Assembly (NCBI GenBank): GCA_020055645.1
Contig: CM034546.1
Location: forward strand, 129,415,875 to 129,479,874
Direction: 5' to 3'
Length of the DNA stretch: 64,000 bases
Source: Tomocerus qinae
Lineage: Eukaryota; Arthropoda; Collembola; Entomobryomorpha; Tomoceridae
In this document: one piece after another, positions 45,238 through 55,272 of the stretch
Position numbering within the stretch: the stretch's first letter is position 1
How the letters are laid out: the number at the start of each line of letters is the position of its first letter
Translations under genes and position numbers: made by a program
The notes under the pieces: model-generated
Told to the model about the DNA's origin: nothing
The model's input: the letters and a program-made list of their open reading frames with translations, nothing else
The model's database searches: none

Positions 45238-47170
45238 TTAGGTAAGTACAGTAAGCAAGACATCCATGACATTATCAAGAATGATTTTGTAGATATCCAG
45301 CGTTTGATCAGTTTCAACTTTGAAGAAAATGCTGATGGGAAAGATGATTGGAAAGCAAGTCCGCAAATGATAATTGTGGACCTGTTTTAGGCTTTGATGG
45401 TTGTTCCTCTTGTACAGATTCACAAAATCTTGTGACAGCTTGACAGCCCCTGTTGCCAGCCAAAAGCCGATGCGAAAAACAACCAATATGAGTATGACGA
45501 CAGAAATAAAGATTACAAGCAAAACTGAAGGCAGTAAGTGAGAGAAGGCAATGGAAACAACCGAAAAGGCAATGGCTGTCAGAATCATTGTGGCCATCAC
45601 TCCGGGCAGAAGGAATTGACAAAAAGGAATTTCAAATTGCAAATATGCAATTTTAAATAATTTGTAATACAAAATATTTCTTTTGAAACGATCTTCGAAT
45701 TGCTGTTCTGTTTCCTTTTGTATTTTTTCTCCTCCTAGGGACCTGTAAAAGTAAATCATGTTTCAATTTTATTGTAATAAGTGGCAATTAAACTATTCCT
45801 TTTTAAGATTTCATTTGAAATAACAAAATTATATGATACCTCAATTTTAGGAGATACAAGATCATCGCGTTTCCTGCAGTAAATACCCACAAGATATAGT
45901 AGCACGCGTTGAACCAAATCGTAGATGTTGTAAGACCAGCCCATGTTATGTACAGAAAATCCACCACTTTTGAATGAAATCCCATGTGCGTTAACATATT
46001 CAGCTCCGCCGCTGCAAACATTGGAAAATGGAATCCAAATGGTGAGAAAATAGCTACCACCGAAAGAAATAGGACTATCCCATCCATAATCCATCCCATG
46101 AAATCCAAATGACCTTTTCCCTTGGGCATTTCGACTAAAATCAAAAAAATACACCGAATATTTCCAATTGTAAATAATCTACCAAACCAAATGTGATGGT
46201 TAAAGTAAGACAGTGGTTGTGGAGGTGGAGGAGTGAGGTGAGGGTGAAGCAGTGAGGTGGTAGAGTGAGGGGCAATTCGAAGAGTGACAGGGAGTTGGAG
46301 GAGTGAGTTGAGGGTGGAGGAATGAGGGGGAGTTGGAGGTGAGGGTAAAGGACAAAGCGTCATACTTCTTTAATATTTGGAACTTTTGAAAAATCCATTA
46401 ATTTCAATTTGTATAATAGAGTGATAGCGCAGACAGTTAACGTGTAAGACGTAAAAACCAAACACTTTTTATGCTTCACTTCCTAAAGTTTGCGTAAAGA
46501 CGTGTATGTAAAACAGCACTGGAAATTAACTCCTGTATCGCTTAGAATTGGTATTGGCACAGAAGTGGTGTTTAGAAAGTCAAAACAAAAATCAGATTTA
46601 ACATCTTTGATACCAGATGTTACGGTGACGTAAGGGTTGGCATAAACTTACAATTTTACGATGGTGTAACTCACTTTTTGGAAGTAAGACGCAACTTTTA
46701 CGTCTTACGTTATATCACTCCAAAAATTTCTTTAGTCATTCGCAAGTAATAAAATAATATTGTTGTACAATTAATTATGAAGACCACTTACTTCTGTCAA
46801 GTTGTTTGTCGATAGTTAATAGAAGTTTGAATCCATTCATGATGTCATTTGAGAAAAGGATTGTGTTGACTTGACAAACTAACCCGATTGCTCCTCCCAC
46901 CAAATAAACGACATGACCAATCCTGCCCATGGTAGAAATTCGTTTCCCACTCTTCATGGAGATGACGAAACCAATAACCTCACCTATTCTTGTGAAGAAA
47001 CAGGATATCAATAATGCATGGTAAAGCATGTTTTCCTTCCATGAATTCGTTGACGACAAACTTTTCGCTTTGGTATTCCATCTATAAGGGATGAATTTCC
47101 ATTTGCATCCAAACTGAAGAACTTTTTCCAAAGCTCGTCTCAACCGTTTGGAGACTAGCCGTTTCGTCAT
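45238..47170 (-). CDS. Multi-pass membrane protein, chemoreceptor-like family, copy G
   Basis: Exons on the minus strand are 46792-47170, 45840-46134 and 45238-45742 (392 residues). Donors are GTAAGT and GTATCA; acceptors are TTTTAG and TTTACAG. Start MTKRLVSKRL lies one base after TTTGTAG; an open frame continues upstream to 47344, but that part is not conserved in other copies, so I place the start at 47170. Closest to copy F throughout, with 'SLGGEKIQKETEQQFEDRF' and 'IGFWLATGAVKLSQDFV' in exon 3. Intron 1 holds a purine-rich tract (46205-46350) and a foldback element (46419-46720). The frame is intact. Topology and functional caveat as for the family. Confidence 0.85.
46205..46350. repeat. 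Purine-rich GGAGGTGAGG tract in intron 1 of copy G
   Basis: GTGGAGGAGTGAGGTGAGGG-type words run for about 145 bp. It is the counterpart of the much longer tract in the same intron of copy F, so the tract predates the duplication and has changed length since. Confidence 0.7.
46419..46720. mobile_element. Foldback element in intron 1 of copy G
   Basis: Left end GAGTGATAGCGCAGACAGTT with AACGTGTAAGACGTAAAA; right end TTTTACGTCTTACGTTATAT with CACTC. Arms of about 40 bp are imperfectly complementary. It is absent from intron 1 of copy F, so it inserted after the F/G split. Confidence 0.65.
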
Positions 47171-47292
47171 TCTACAAATAGATAAAGGAAATTCGTTCAA
47201 ATATTTATCTTCATGATAAGCAGACTTGATTATATAAAAGGAATTCGAGACTTTAACATTATTTCGACAGCTTTTAAAGCTTTGCTTTTTAC

Positions 47293-47545
47293 CTTCAGAA
47301 GAATGTCCCTCTCGGAATCTGAATTCCTGGGAAAACTTACACAATTGGCTTATACAGATGTGTAGATATTTGCGAATGCATTTTGCTTTTTGGCAAAATG
47401 AATAAATATAGGTACTTTTTCACAATAATTTGAATTTAAAAACAAATAATCTTTTGAAAATTGTGATTATTGGTTGCTTACATTTACTTATTCACATAGA
47501 GTAACGGTGTATTGGAATTTGAACTTTCATATATATACTCACGAA
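47293..47545 (-). promoter_or_regulatory. TATA-like box and putative untranslated first exon, copy G
   Basis: Minus strand GTGAGTATATATATGAAAGTT (about 47525-47545) is followed ~240 nt on by CTGAAG|GTAAAA (exon end 47293) and a TTTGCTTTTT-complement run, as in copy F. No conserved frame. It would splice to the AG just before the ATG at 47170, making an intron of only ~120 nt. Confidence 0.45.
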
Positions 47546-47722
47546 CCTAATGGTAGAATATTGGAAGTGATTTAGCAAAAATATTTCTGTGAATTGGTTG
47601 AGTCATATTCAATTACAGAAATGGCAAAACAATTCACTAAGTAAAGTATAGTGAATGAGGTCTTATATCATAGTTATTGTATGGGTATATAATGTTGTTC
47701 TTTCATGGACGAAAATATTATT

Positions 47723-47865
47723 CTTGATATCTTTATTGTTATTAAAGCATACAGTAAAAAGGCCTATACTCCTTACCCTTTGGTTTAAAAGCATCTTTTA
47801 GAAATAACCTCTAGAATCAAGGCATTAACCGTGATCAAACTGTAAAGAGGTCATTTAATATATTG
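47723..47865 (-). promoter_or_regulatory. Conserved cassette upstream block 6 (copy G)
   Basis: GATATCTTTATTGTTATTAA, AGCATACAGTAAAAAGGC, CTCTAGAATCAAGGC and GTGATCAAACTGTAAAGAGG follow the shared order. It lies about 550 bp upstream of the ATG of copy G. Confidence 0.55.
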
Positions 47866-48318
47866 ACAGCTTTGTATGTCAACTCAAAAGTTAAAGCTAC
47901 AATTCCTGGTAAAATAGGTCAATCATAGTTAGCTATTTACATATGATTTTTTGAGGCTATTAACTTTATAGTAATTTAGATAATATTTATATTGGCGTAT
48001 GATTAAAGCAAACCTTTTTACATGGAGAAGAGAGAGTTTAAAATCTGAGATTTGGAAGAAAATCAAAATGTGTTTATAGTAGTAGTCATTTTCAGTTATT
48101 TTCTATCTCATTAATTTGTATGTCAAATGAGTACGTAGGTATTTTATTACACTACTAGCTACAACTTGCAACTAAGACGCTAAATAATCCAACCTTAAAT
48201 ACACATTTGGGTCGCAGAGATACAGAAAAATATTGTGCCTATTGATAAGACAAATAATTCTCGTTGCCTTATATACTACTGCTTATTGCGCTTAGTACGA
48301 CCCTTTACCACCCTTTAC

Positions 48319-48337
48319 TAAAACGGTAAAACCGGTA
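48319..48337. promoter_or_regulatory. 19-bp element shared by both lipocalin-like genes (site 1)
   Basis: TAAAACGGTAAAACCGGTA lies about 150 bp before the TATA box of the first lipocalin-like gene and is identical to 50827-50845 before the second. The ACCGGT core resembles Grainyhead-type sites; that reading is inference. Confidence 0.55.
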
Positions 48338-48466
48338 TTAATAATGCAAGTGTGATTCTACTGTAAAGTAATTTTATCCATACAATCATACAAGCACGTT
48401 GTTATATTACTATTATATTATAGATTCATTGGTATTCACGAAAATATTTACTACTTATACAATATG

Positions 48467-48475
48467 TATAAAAGG
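48467..48475 (+). promoter_or_regulatory. TATA box of lipocalin-like gene 1
   Basis: TATAAAAGG lies 163 bp before the ATG at 48630. It is a canonical TATA box, suggesting strong regulated expression with transcription starting near 48495-48500. Confidence 0.6.
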
Positions 48476-48629
48476 ACAAGTGAAGGCAGTTGGCATTTCA
48501 TGCGTAGAAATAGCAACTGATAAGCAATTATAGAGATGTACAGTTACCCTCAATAAATATAGGTAACCAAAACTTCAGAATCGTCATTCCTAGTTTCCCT
48601 TTGTAAACACTCGTGTCCGGAATTCTAAA

Positions 48630-49948
48630 ATGAAGATTTTGTTATTTCTTGTTTTAGCCTGCTTGGCGGTTAGCTGCATATCGTCAAAACCTGGAAAAAA
48701 GCCCAAGCTGGGTTCTTCCAGATCTCCGCCACCACCTGGAGAGAAAATTGGTTGGGGATGGAATGGTGACAGTTCTTTGAACTACGGAAAACCTCCGAAG
48801 TGTCTCAATTCCCATGATGTTCCAATCTCCACTGATTGGGATGTCGATTTTGTAATTTTATTTTTTAATTTACTTTTAATATTTAAGTATTTGTGCACTT
48901 TTTCAAGTTTTAGCCTTAAGCCTATACGAACCTCTAGCTAAACTTTAGGGTGTAATTCCATAAAATTAGGTTCTAATAAGAAAATATGTCTATAGAGGGT
49001 TAAAAGTGTTTCTTACGTATATTTTGAATTTCAGAGATATAGGAAATATATTTTAATACCATTTTATTTTTACCATTTCAGTTCAGCAGAGAGAGGCTTT
49101 GGTATTATGCAGCTGGAACTGCCTACGGATTGAATATTTATTACAAAGTTTTCAACGGCCGCCCCGCAACCAGCCAGAGTCAGATTGACCAAATGTGCCC
49201 AGCTTTCATCTTTGGCCTCGACACACCGTTACTCAATTCAGGAAGTGGCGTCCAATGGCCACAAATTTGTGATGGAATAGTAAATGCTATTTGCTATACT
49301 AGTAAAGATAATACAACTTACGATGCGGGTGTTGATCCATATGCGTTAGGTAATTGTTTTGATATATTCACCTTTCTATCTTATACCATAATTACGTAAC
49401 CGAAGAATTAATAATTGTACGTATATTTTACAGAACGACAGGATATTTACCTGGTGGATACAGACAGCAAAACTTACATTGTCTACTACGTCTGTAACGA
49501 TTACGTACATGGCGATCTACAATTGTTTACCACAAGACCATACGCCACTCCTGAACAAATGACAACTTTCCTGTCTTATTTTCCTGTATTCAATATTTCA
49601 ACTTCCCAAGCTCAAGCCTCCATATGTACTCCCCCAAAATTCAACGGGCCTTATCCACATCCGCTTGAACACTACCCTCAATCTGCGGGAGGACCGAATA
49701 GCAATGGCTGGGGTCAAAATGGCTGGGACAGCACAGTATCTACAAACGGCTGGTCTGGAAATAGCAATGGATGGTCAAACAATGGTTGGGGCGTTGATGC
49801 TTGGCCATCTACTAGTTGGCCTGGCTGGGGCTGGGATTACCCCCAAGGATGGGAATCTAATTTAGACAAAAAGATCGATTCTAAAAAGGAAGAAGCCAAG
49901 AAAACCGAAGCTATGGCCCAAGAAGCAGTGGTTGAAGTAGCTCAATAG
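48630..49948 (+). CDS. Secreted lipocalin-like protein 1 with Trp/Asn/Gly-rich tail
   Basis: Exons are 48630-48851, 49082-49349 and 49434-49948 (334 residues). Donors TTTT|GTAATT and TTAG|GTAATT, acceptors TTTCAG and TTTACAG, phases 0 and 1. Residues 1-19 form a signal peptide (MKILLFLVLACLAVSCISS). A linker with 'PPPPGEKIGWGWNG' follows. The core resembles insect apolipoprotein D-type lipocalins: a 'CLNSHDVP...WDVDF' start, then 'RLWYYAAGTAYGL', and later 'IYLVDTDSKTYIVYYVC' in place of the TDY motif and 'LQLFTTRPYATPEQM'. Six cysteines of the core are shared with gene 2. The last ~100 residues are a Ser/Asn/Gly/Trp repeat ('NSNGWGQNGWDS', 'GWSGNSNGWSNNGWG') and a Lys/Glu-rich end. It probably binds a small hydrophobic ligand outside the cell; ligand and role unknown. 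Confidence 0.75.
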
Positions 49949-50020
49949 AATTTTTTTAAAATGTATTTATTACTATTTATTTGATTTTTTCACTCTGTAC
50001 ACGAAAGAAGGTGTTGTTCT

Positions 50021-50026
50021 AATAAA
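50021..50026 (+). terminator. Polyadenylation signal of lipocalin-like gene 1
   Basis: AATAAA lies 73 nt after the stop codon in the sequence 'tctaataaaaattg'; gene 2 has the same context at 54921. Confidence 0.6.
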
Positions 50027-50826
50027 AATTGAAAATCTGGGAATCATTTTCTTATTTGTGGAGCTGGCATTATTTTTGGAATATTGATTTACTGTGTGTA
50101 TAGTCCAAATTGTTGATTTGCTCTATATATATCCATAACGCTAAATAATGGTTTAAACAAAATTTTCATGAACTACGTATTTAAAATTCAAACAACATTT
50201 ACCAAGGACTATCACAAAATGGCTTATGTAATTATAATTCACTGGTATTGGTACAATGTAATTATTCTGGTCTATTGGCTATATATTTACTTATAAAAAT
50301 TTGTAGGAGGTGAAAAATGTCATACGTCATAGACGTAAGAGAAAAGAATCTGTACACCTTTTAGCCATATAATAATACAATAATATATTAAACAGTTCTG
50401 AAGAAATAATTTCTTTGAAGTCTGCAGAACTCCAGAAAACGACGAAAAGGGACTTGGGGAAAGGAGGTGACTGAAGTAATTGGTATACGTTATGTATTTA
50501 GTATCAGAATTAGAACTCTCCATTGATAAAGTACATAGTATGGATAAGCAACAGAGCCTCTTGATTTAAAACTTTTCGAGGTTGGAATGAAAATGTGGAA
50601 AAATTGCAAAATAAAGGCAACAACTAGAGCAGGCACGTGGACAAGAATTTAGGGAGTACATATTGTAGTACCCAAAATGTGTATTAAAATATATATAAAG
50701 TGTGCCAGGAATTTGGGTCTACAACGGCGTGCAGCACAAGTTTCTAAATCTAGATGAGTGGAAAAGGATACTTTTGGTAGCCACTAATGAATGAATTATA
50801 CACTTCAACTCAATCAGTACCTTTCC

Positions 50827-50845
50827 TAAAACGGTAAAACCGGTA
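50827..50845. promoter_or_regulatory. 19-bp element shared by both lipocalin-like genes (site 2)
   Basis: An exact match to 48319-48337, about 60-80 bp before a TATAAATA box (50906-50913). The surrounding sequence of the two genes has otherwise diverged, so this word appears to be conserved. Confidence 0.55.
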
Positions 50846-50905
50846 CGTATTATTATATAAATATAACTCAATATAATTGCTTGGGAGTTAAAGTAATGCA
50901 TGCAT

Positions 50906-50913
50906 ATAAATAG
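50906..50913 (+). promoter_or_regulatory. TATA box of lipocalin-like gene 2
   Basis: TATAAATA lies 157 bp before the ATG at 51063, nearly the same spacing as in gene 1 (163 bp). Confidence 0.5.
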
Positions 50914-51062
50914 TATCAAATGCATGATATCACAAATAGAAATGTACAATTACCACTTACCGCTTGTAAAATGTCAATAAATAAATCTATCAAAATTTAA
51001 GAATCCTCATTTCTAGTTCTGCCTCTTTAATATTCACTTCTTCAATTTCCGAAATTTGGAAA

Positions 51063-54000
51063 ATGAAAATATTGTTCTTTATTGTTTTAGTCTGTTTTGA
51101 TATTAGTTCTTTAGCATTTACACCTGGAAGTCAACTGACCAATCGAAAATCCGCGAATAAAAGTGGTTGGGGATGGAACGACAGTGGAACTTTGTACTAC
51201 GCAAAACCTCCAAGTTGCTTTAATTCAACAAACATTCCAGCTTCCAATGGCTTGGACCCAAAATTTGTATTGTTTAAAAACATTAATTTTAACTTTATAT
51301 TCTATTTTAATTTTTTTTTTGAAACGCTTTGAAAAGGCGGTGCAAAATTTTAGACACATATCTCTAACAGGTTGTTACAATTTTTTTTATAAATAAATAT
51401 TAGAGATAGTAAAAATGAAAACGCTTGGGCCTAACTAACTGTTGAACTTCAGACTATCCAGACTCTGCATGGAGTCTGGAGTATAGATTTCTCTCGTCTG
51501 GCATACAAAAATATTCAAACAGATTTATTTTGACAGGCTGCAGCAAATCTTTCCTTATTTCATAAAATTGCCTGCCGAAACAGTAAAGGACCCCTTGGGT
51601 TAAAAATATTCAGCTGGGCCACCTAGCAATGTAGCTTGTGAATGCAAAAATTTAGCTAGTTTGCCGTGAAAGATTGGGCCCTCCTCTTTCAACAACGGTG
51701 AAGTGACTCATAATTATTGATATGGTGACAGTTTAAGAATAATCATTTATTAAGTTTGGAGTTGATTACCGGTATCAAGATGGATCGAACGTAAGGTGAT
51801 GTCAATAGCCAATAAAGCCTCTTTCTGCAGCCAGTTTGAGGTTTGGGTGAATTAAGTAAAGTTTTAGTTGGGAAAGAGCCCGTGGTCGTGGATACAGCCA
51901 CCGATCCCCACTGGGTCTGCACCCAGTTTCCTATTCTAACTGGCTGCAGAAAGAGAGGAAAACATCCTATTGACTTTTCACCTAACGCCGGTACGTTTAC
52001 TAGTTTTATGGGTGGAGACATAGAGAGACGTATTCTACCTACTACCCCGAGAAGTAGGCAAGCAAACCATATAACCATGGTTACTTTCGACTTGGGTACC
52101 TCTCTGTGGCAGTATTGGTAGAATTCGAATTGGCATACAGAAAATGTTTTTCTGCCCGGTAACCAAAATATTTTGGGCTTCCCTTTTCGGGCAGGAAAAA
52201 AGCTGCCTGTCCGGTAACCAGGTTAGGGCAGCCAAAAATCGTTGCCTGCCCGGTATTTACGTTAGGTCTTGCGTCCGCAAGTCCACATTTGTCAATATAA
52301 AATCTGTTCAGGCGGGCAGCACTTCGGGCTGCCTGTTCGTTTTTGTAAAATTACGAGTGCTGCCTGCCCGATTTTACAAAATTACTGCCCGAATATTTTT
52401 TTGCCTGCCCGGTAACGAGGTTACCGTAAAATTACATTTTCTGTATGCCTATTAGCAAAATCGGGGAATATCTCTCAATGCCTTCACCTTGAATGACATT
52501 TTGACTTTTACATTACTGATAGTTTCAGCCGAGCTTGGTACTGGCTATTTGGGAGTATTTGGGAGTTGTACCTGAATACGCACTTTTATTGGTCGACTTT
52601 TTGACATCCAGCAATCTGATTGATTATTGCTATAACAATAATCTCTATTCTATATGTTATAGATTCCCCACATGGGAGGATTTTTGCAACATTTTGCAAT
52701 ACTATATATGAATATTATGCACACGTACAATACAATGCACACTAAGATTAAAACTTACGTAACTTGCGTGCAACAACGGAGTCTCATCATGAATCATTTA
52801 CCCATAAACATTCGTTTTGCAATACACCAGTAAAGACCAGAGCAAAAATTAATTTGTAGCCTTTTGAATCGGAGGCAGTTTATTTTTAGATAGGTAGATA
52901 ATTCACATTTCAACTTCGGGGTTTTAAATTACTAAATTACTAAATGATTCATAATAAATAGTTGCATGCACGTATCACGAGGGTAGCAGTAGTGTCTAGT
53001 ATGAGTACGATTCTGTTGTAGGCAAAGCATTTAATCTTTGTGCGCATTCTGTTTGTAATATTCAATTCATGTATTGTGTTGTGTTTTGCAGTAATTGCAA
53101 AATGTTGTTAAAATCCCACCCCCCCTATCTGGAAAATCTGTAAAACATCCGTTATAGCCAACTCGTGGCAACTTCCCATATAGAAAATCTCAAAAAATAA
53201 TAAATATTTTTGAGACGTCATCTGCAGTACATTTTAAATGGGAAATTCTCATTTCGAAAAATTTATTTCCAATAAATCCCACTTAAAACGTACTGCAAGG
53301 TACATTTTCCACTAGCAACAAAAAATATTTTTTGCCTCTCTTATGGGACCTCACTCTACTGGACCCACCTGATGCGGGGAAGGGGAGGGAGGCGGGACTG
53401 GTAACAGTTTATTTTCCTTGGTCAGCACCAAGCTCGGCTGAGACTATCTATCAACATGCAAAAATACGTCTATCTATATGGAAACATAAATAGTTACTGC
53501 ATAATGATGGCATGTACCCCTATACTGTCCTTAGTATAAAGCTATATAAGGATATAGAGATACGTAGCTATACCTAGTCAGTTTTGCAAAAAAAATAATA
53601 TCAGTTGATCTAAAGAGAGCCCGCACGTAATTTTTGGCTGATGTATAGTGCACATTAGGGGCTTTCGGCCAAAAAAAGAACCACGCCAAAAATTTTATGC
53701 GAACACAGTTTTATACGATTTTGAAGTTAATAAAATGATATTTCAATGTTATTCTTATGGGAAAAGGTGTATACTTTCAACGCAATTTTTTCGGTAATTA
53801 AGCTGAGCCCGCATGTAATAATCCTGTTATGGGTACATAAGACTATGGACTTTTAGTGGTAAAAGTTTCATTGTCTACATTTCATGCGAACTATGTATAA
53901 CGGGTAGCCTACCACAAATAGGATTTCCCAAGGCATCCTTTTTCTTGGGTATTCTAAACTCCGTAATTATATTGTCATACCAATAAATGTTTTTAATCCT

Positions 54001-54783
54001 TTCTCATTACAATTACAGTTCAGCGTAGAGAGACCTTGGCATTTCTCAGTTGGAACTGCATACGGTTTGAATACATATTACAAAGTTTTTAACGGCCGGT
54101 CAGCGAAGACGAAGAGTCAGATCGACCAAATGTGCCCCGCTGTAATATACAGTCTCAAGACCCCATTAATTAACTCAGGGAGTGGCGTGCAGTTTACACA
54201 AATTTGTAGTGGATCAAATGTTGTAGTTTGCCGCATGAGTAAAGATCCCGCAGCTTACGACGACGGAGTTGACCTTTTTGTTCTAGGTGAATATTTTGAT
54301 ATATTTAACATAACATAACATGAAAATTATTGGTATCTGAAAATAGTACTATATTTATCAGAACGCCAGGATTATTATCTTCTTAAAACGGACAACAAAA
54401 CGTACGCTATCTTCTACGTTTGTGACAATTACGTACATGGCGATCTTCATATGTACACCACGAGACCATATGTCAGTCCCGAACAAATGAAGCACTTTCT
54501 TTCTTATTTTCCCGTATTCAATATTTCAACTTCCCAGGCTCAAGCCTCCATATGCAGTTCCCAAAAATTCAACGAACCTTATCCACCTCCATTTGAAAAA
54601 TACCCTCAATCTGCTGGAGGGCCGAATAGCAATGGCTGGGGTCAAAATGGGTGGGATAGCACCCTTTCTACAAACGGCTGGTCTGGAAATAGCAATGGAT
54701 GGTCAAACAATGGTTGGGGCTCTGATAGTGAGCTATTAAGTGGTTGGGGCTGGATTAGCCAAGGATGGAGTGCTAAAAAGTAG
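51063..54783 (+). CDS. Secreted lipocalin-like protein 2, transposon-swollen intron and shortened tail
   Basis: Exons are 51063-51266, 54019-54286 and 54362-54783 (297 residues). Junctions and phases are the same as in gene 1 (TTT|GTATTG, ATTACAG, CTAG|GTGAAT, TATCAG). A signal peptide (MKILFFIVLVCFDISSLAF) is followed by 'SGWGWND', 'CFNSTNIP', 'FSVERPWHFSVGTAYGL', 'DYYLLKTDNKTYAIFYVC' and 'MYTTRPYVSPEQM'. The Trp/Asn/Gly tail is present ('NSNGWGQNGWDS') but ends at TAG 54781; the sequence after it stays in frame and homologous to the Lys/Glu-rich end of gene 1 up to 54843. Intron 1 is 2752 nt against 230 in gene 1, because of inserted elements. Splicing across it needs RNA evidence. Confidence 0.7.
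51796..51981. mobile_element. Foldback element in intron 1 of lipocalin-like gene 2
   Basis: CTCTTTCTGCAGCCAGTT (51819-51836) pairs perfectly with AACTGGCTGCAGAAAGAG (51938-51955). The stem extends outward through GTCAATAG/CTATTGAC and GGTGA/TCACC. Confidence 0.8.
52132..52449. mobile_element. GC-rich MITE built on CCTGCCCGGTAAC words
   Basis: 15-bp perfect inverted ends GGCATACAGAAAATG and CATTTTCTGTATGCC. Inside, CTGCCCGGTAAC-like words and their complements occur about ten times in both orientations. It is clearly richer in G+C than its surroundings, which suggests a distinct origin. No coding capacity. Confidence 0.8.
52520..53446. mobile_element. TIR element flanked by TA (mariner-like length and target)
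   Basis: GATAGTTTCAGCCGAGCTTGGT (52518-52539) is matched at 53427-53448 by its complement with one mismatch. If the flanking TA dinucleotides are the target duplication, this is a Tc1/mariner-type non-autonomous element of ~925 bp. It carries no transposase; the interior has a G-rich patch (53370-53398) like that at 25235-25265. Confidence 0.65.
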
Positions 54784-54920
54784 AGTCGAAAAAGGAAGAA
54801 AACCGAAGAGGTGGCTCAAGTTATAACAGAATTAGCTCAATAGAAGTTTTCTGTGTTACTATTTATTTCATTATATTACCTTCAATACAATTTTACAGAA
54901 TATTTCTTAGATATTATGCT

Positions 54921-54926
54921 AATAAA
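54921..54926 (+). terminator. Polyadenylation signal of lipocalin-like gene 2
   Basis: AATAAA occurs in 'gctaataaaaactt', closely matching the signal context of gene 1. Confidence 0.55.
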
Positions 54927-55068
54927 AACTTGAAAAGATTTTTTTATTTTATTCGGAATGTTTCTTCTAGCTAGTAATTACTTTTAAGTCTAATTATACG
55001 ATAATTAATAATTTTGAAGGATTAAGTTATTATGTTTAAAGAGGTTTGGACAGAAATATATAACTATA

Positions 55069-55243
55069 TATCGTATGCTTAACATTACAATGCAACATAC
55101 CAAATTATCGTTAGGTTTGTTACATTGTAGCAGCCATGATAATTTGGTATATTATGTTACATTGTAATGTTAAGCATACGATACAAAGTTTTTGTAAAAA
55201 CTTTGTATCGTAAACATGTTTTACTCGTAAACGAGTAAAACAT
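55069..55243. repeat. Three adjoining hairpins between converging genes
   Basis: The first hairpin spans 55069-55183 (arms of ~45 bp, TATCGTATGCTTAACATTAC at the left). The second spans 55179-55210 (CGATACAAAGTTTTT/AAAACTTTGTATCG). The third spans 55216-55243 (ATGTTTTACTCGT/ACGAGTAAAACAT). They fill the gap between the 3' ends of lipocalin-like gene 2 and fucosyltransferase gene 1. Confidence 0.85.
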
Positions 55244-55272
55244 CATAATATTTAACATTTCAATTAAAATTT

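Noticed and set aside
47171..47344. N-terminal extension of copy G exon 1 by 58 codons
   Set aside because: The frame is open but the sequence upstream of the ATG at 47170 is not conserved as protein in the other copies, and an acceptor-like AG lies just before that ATG.
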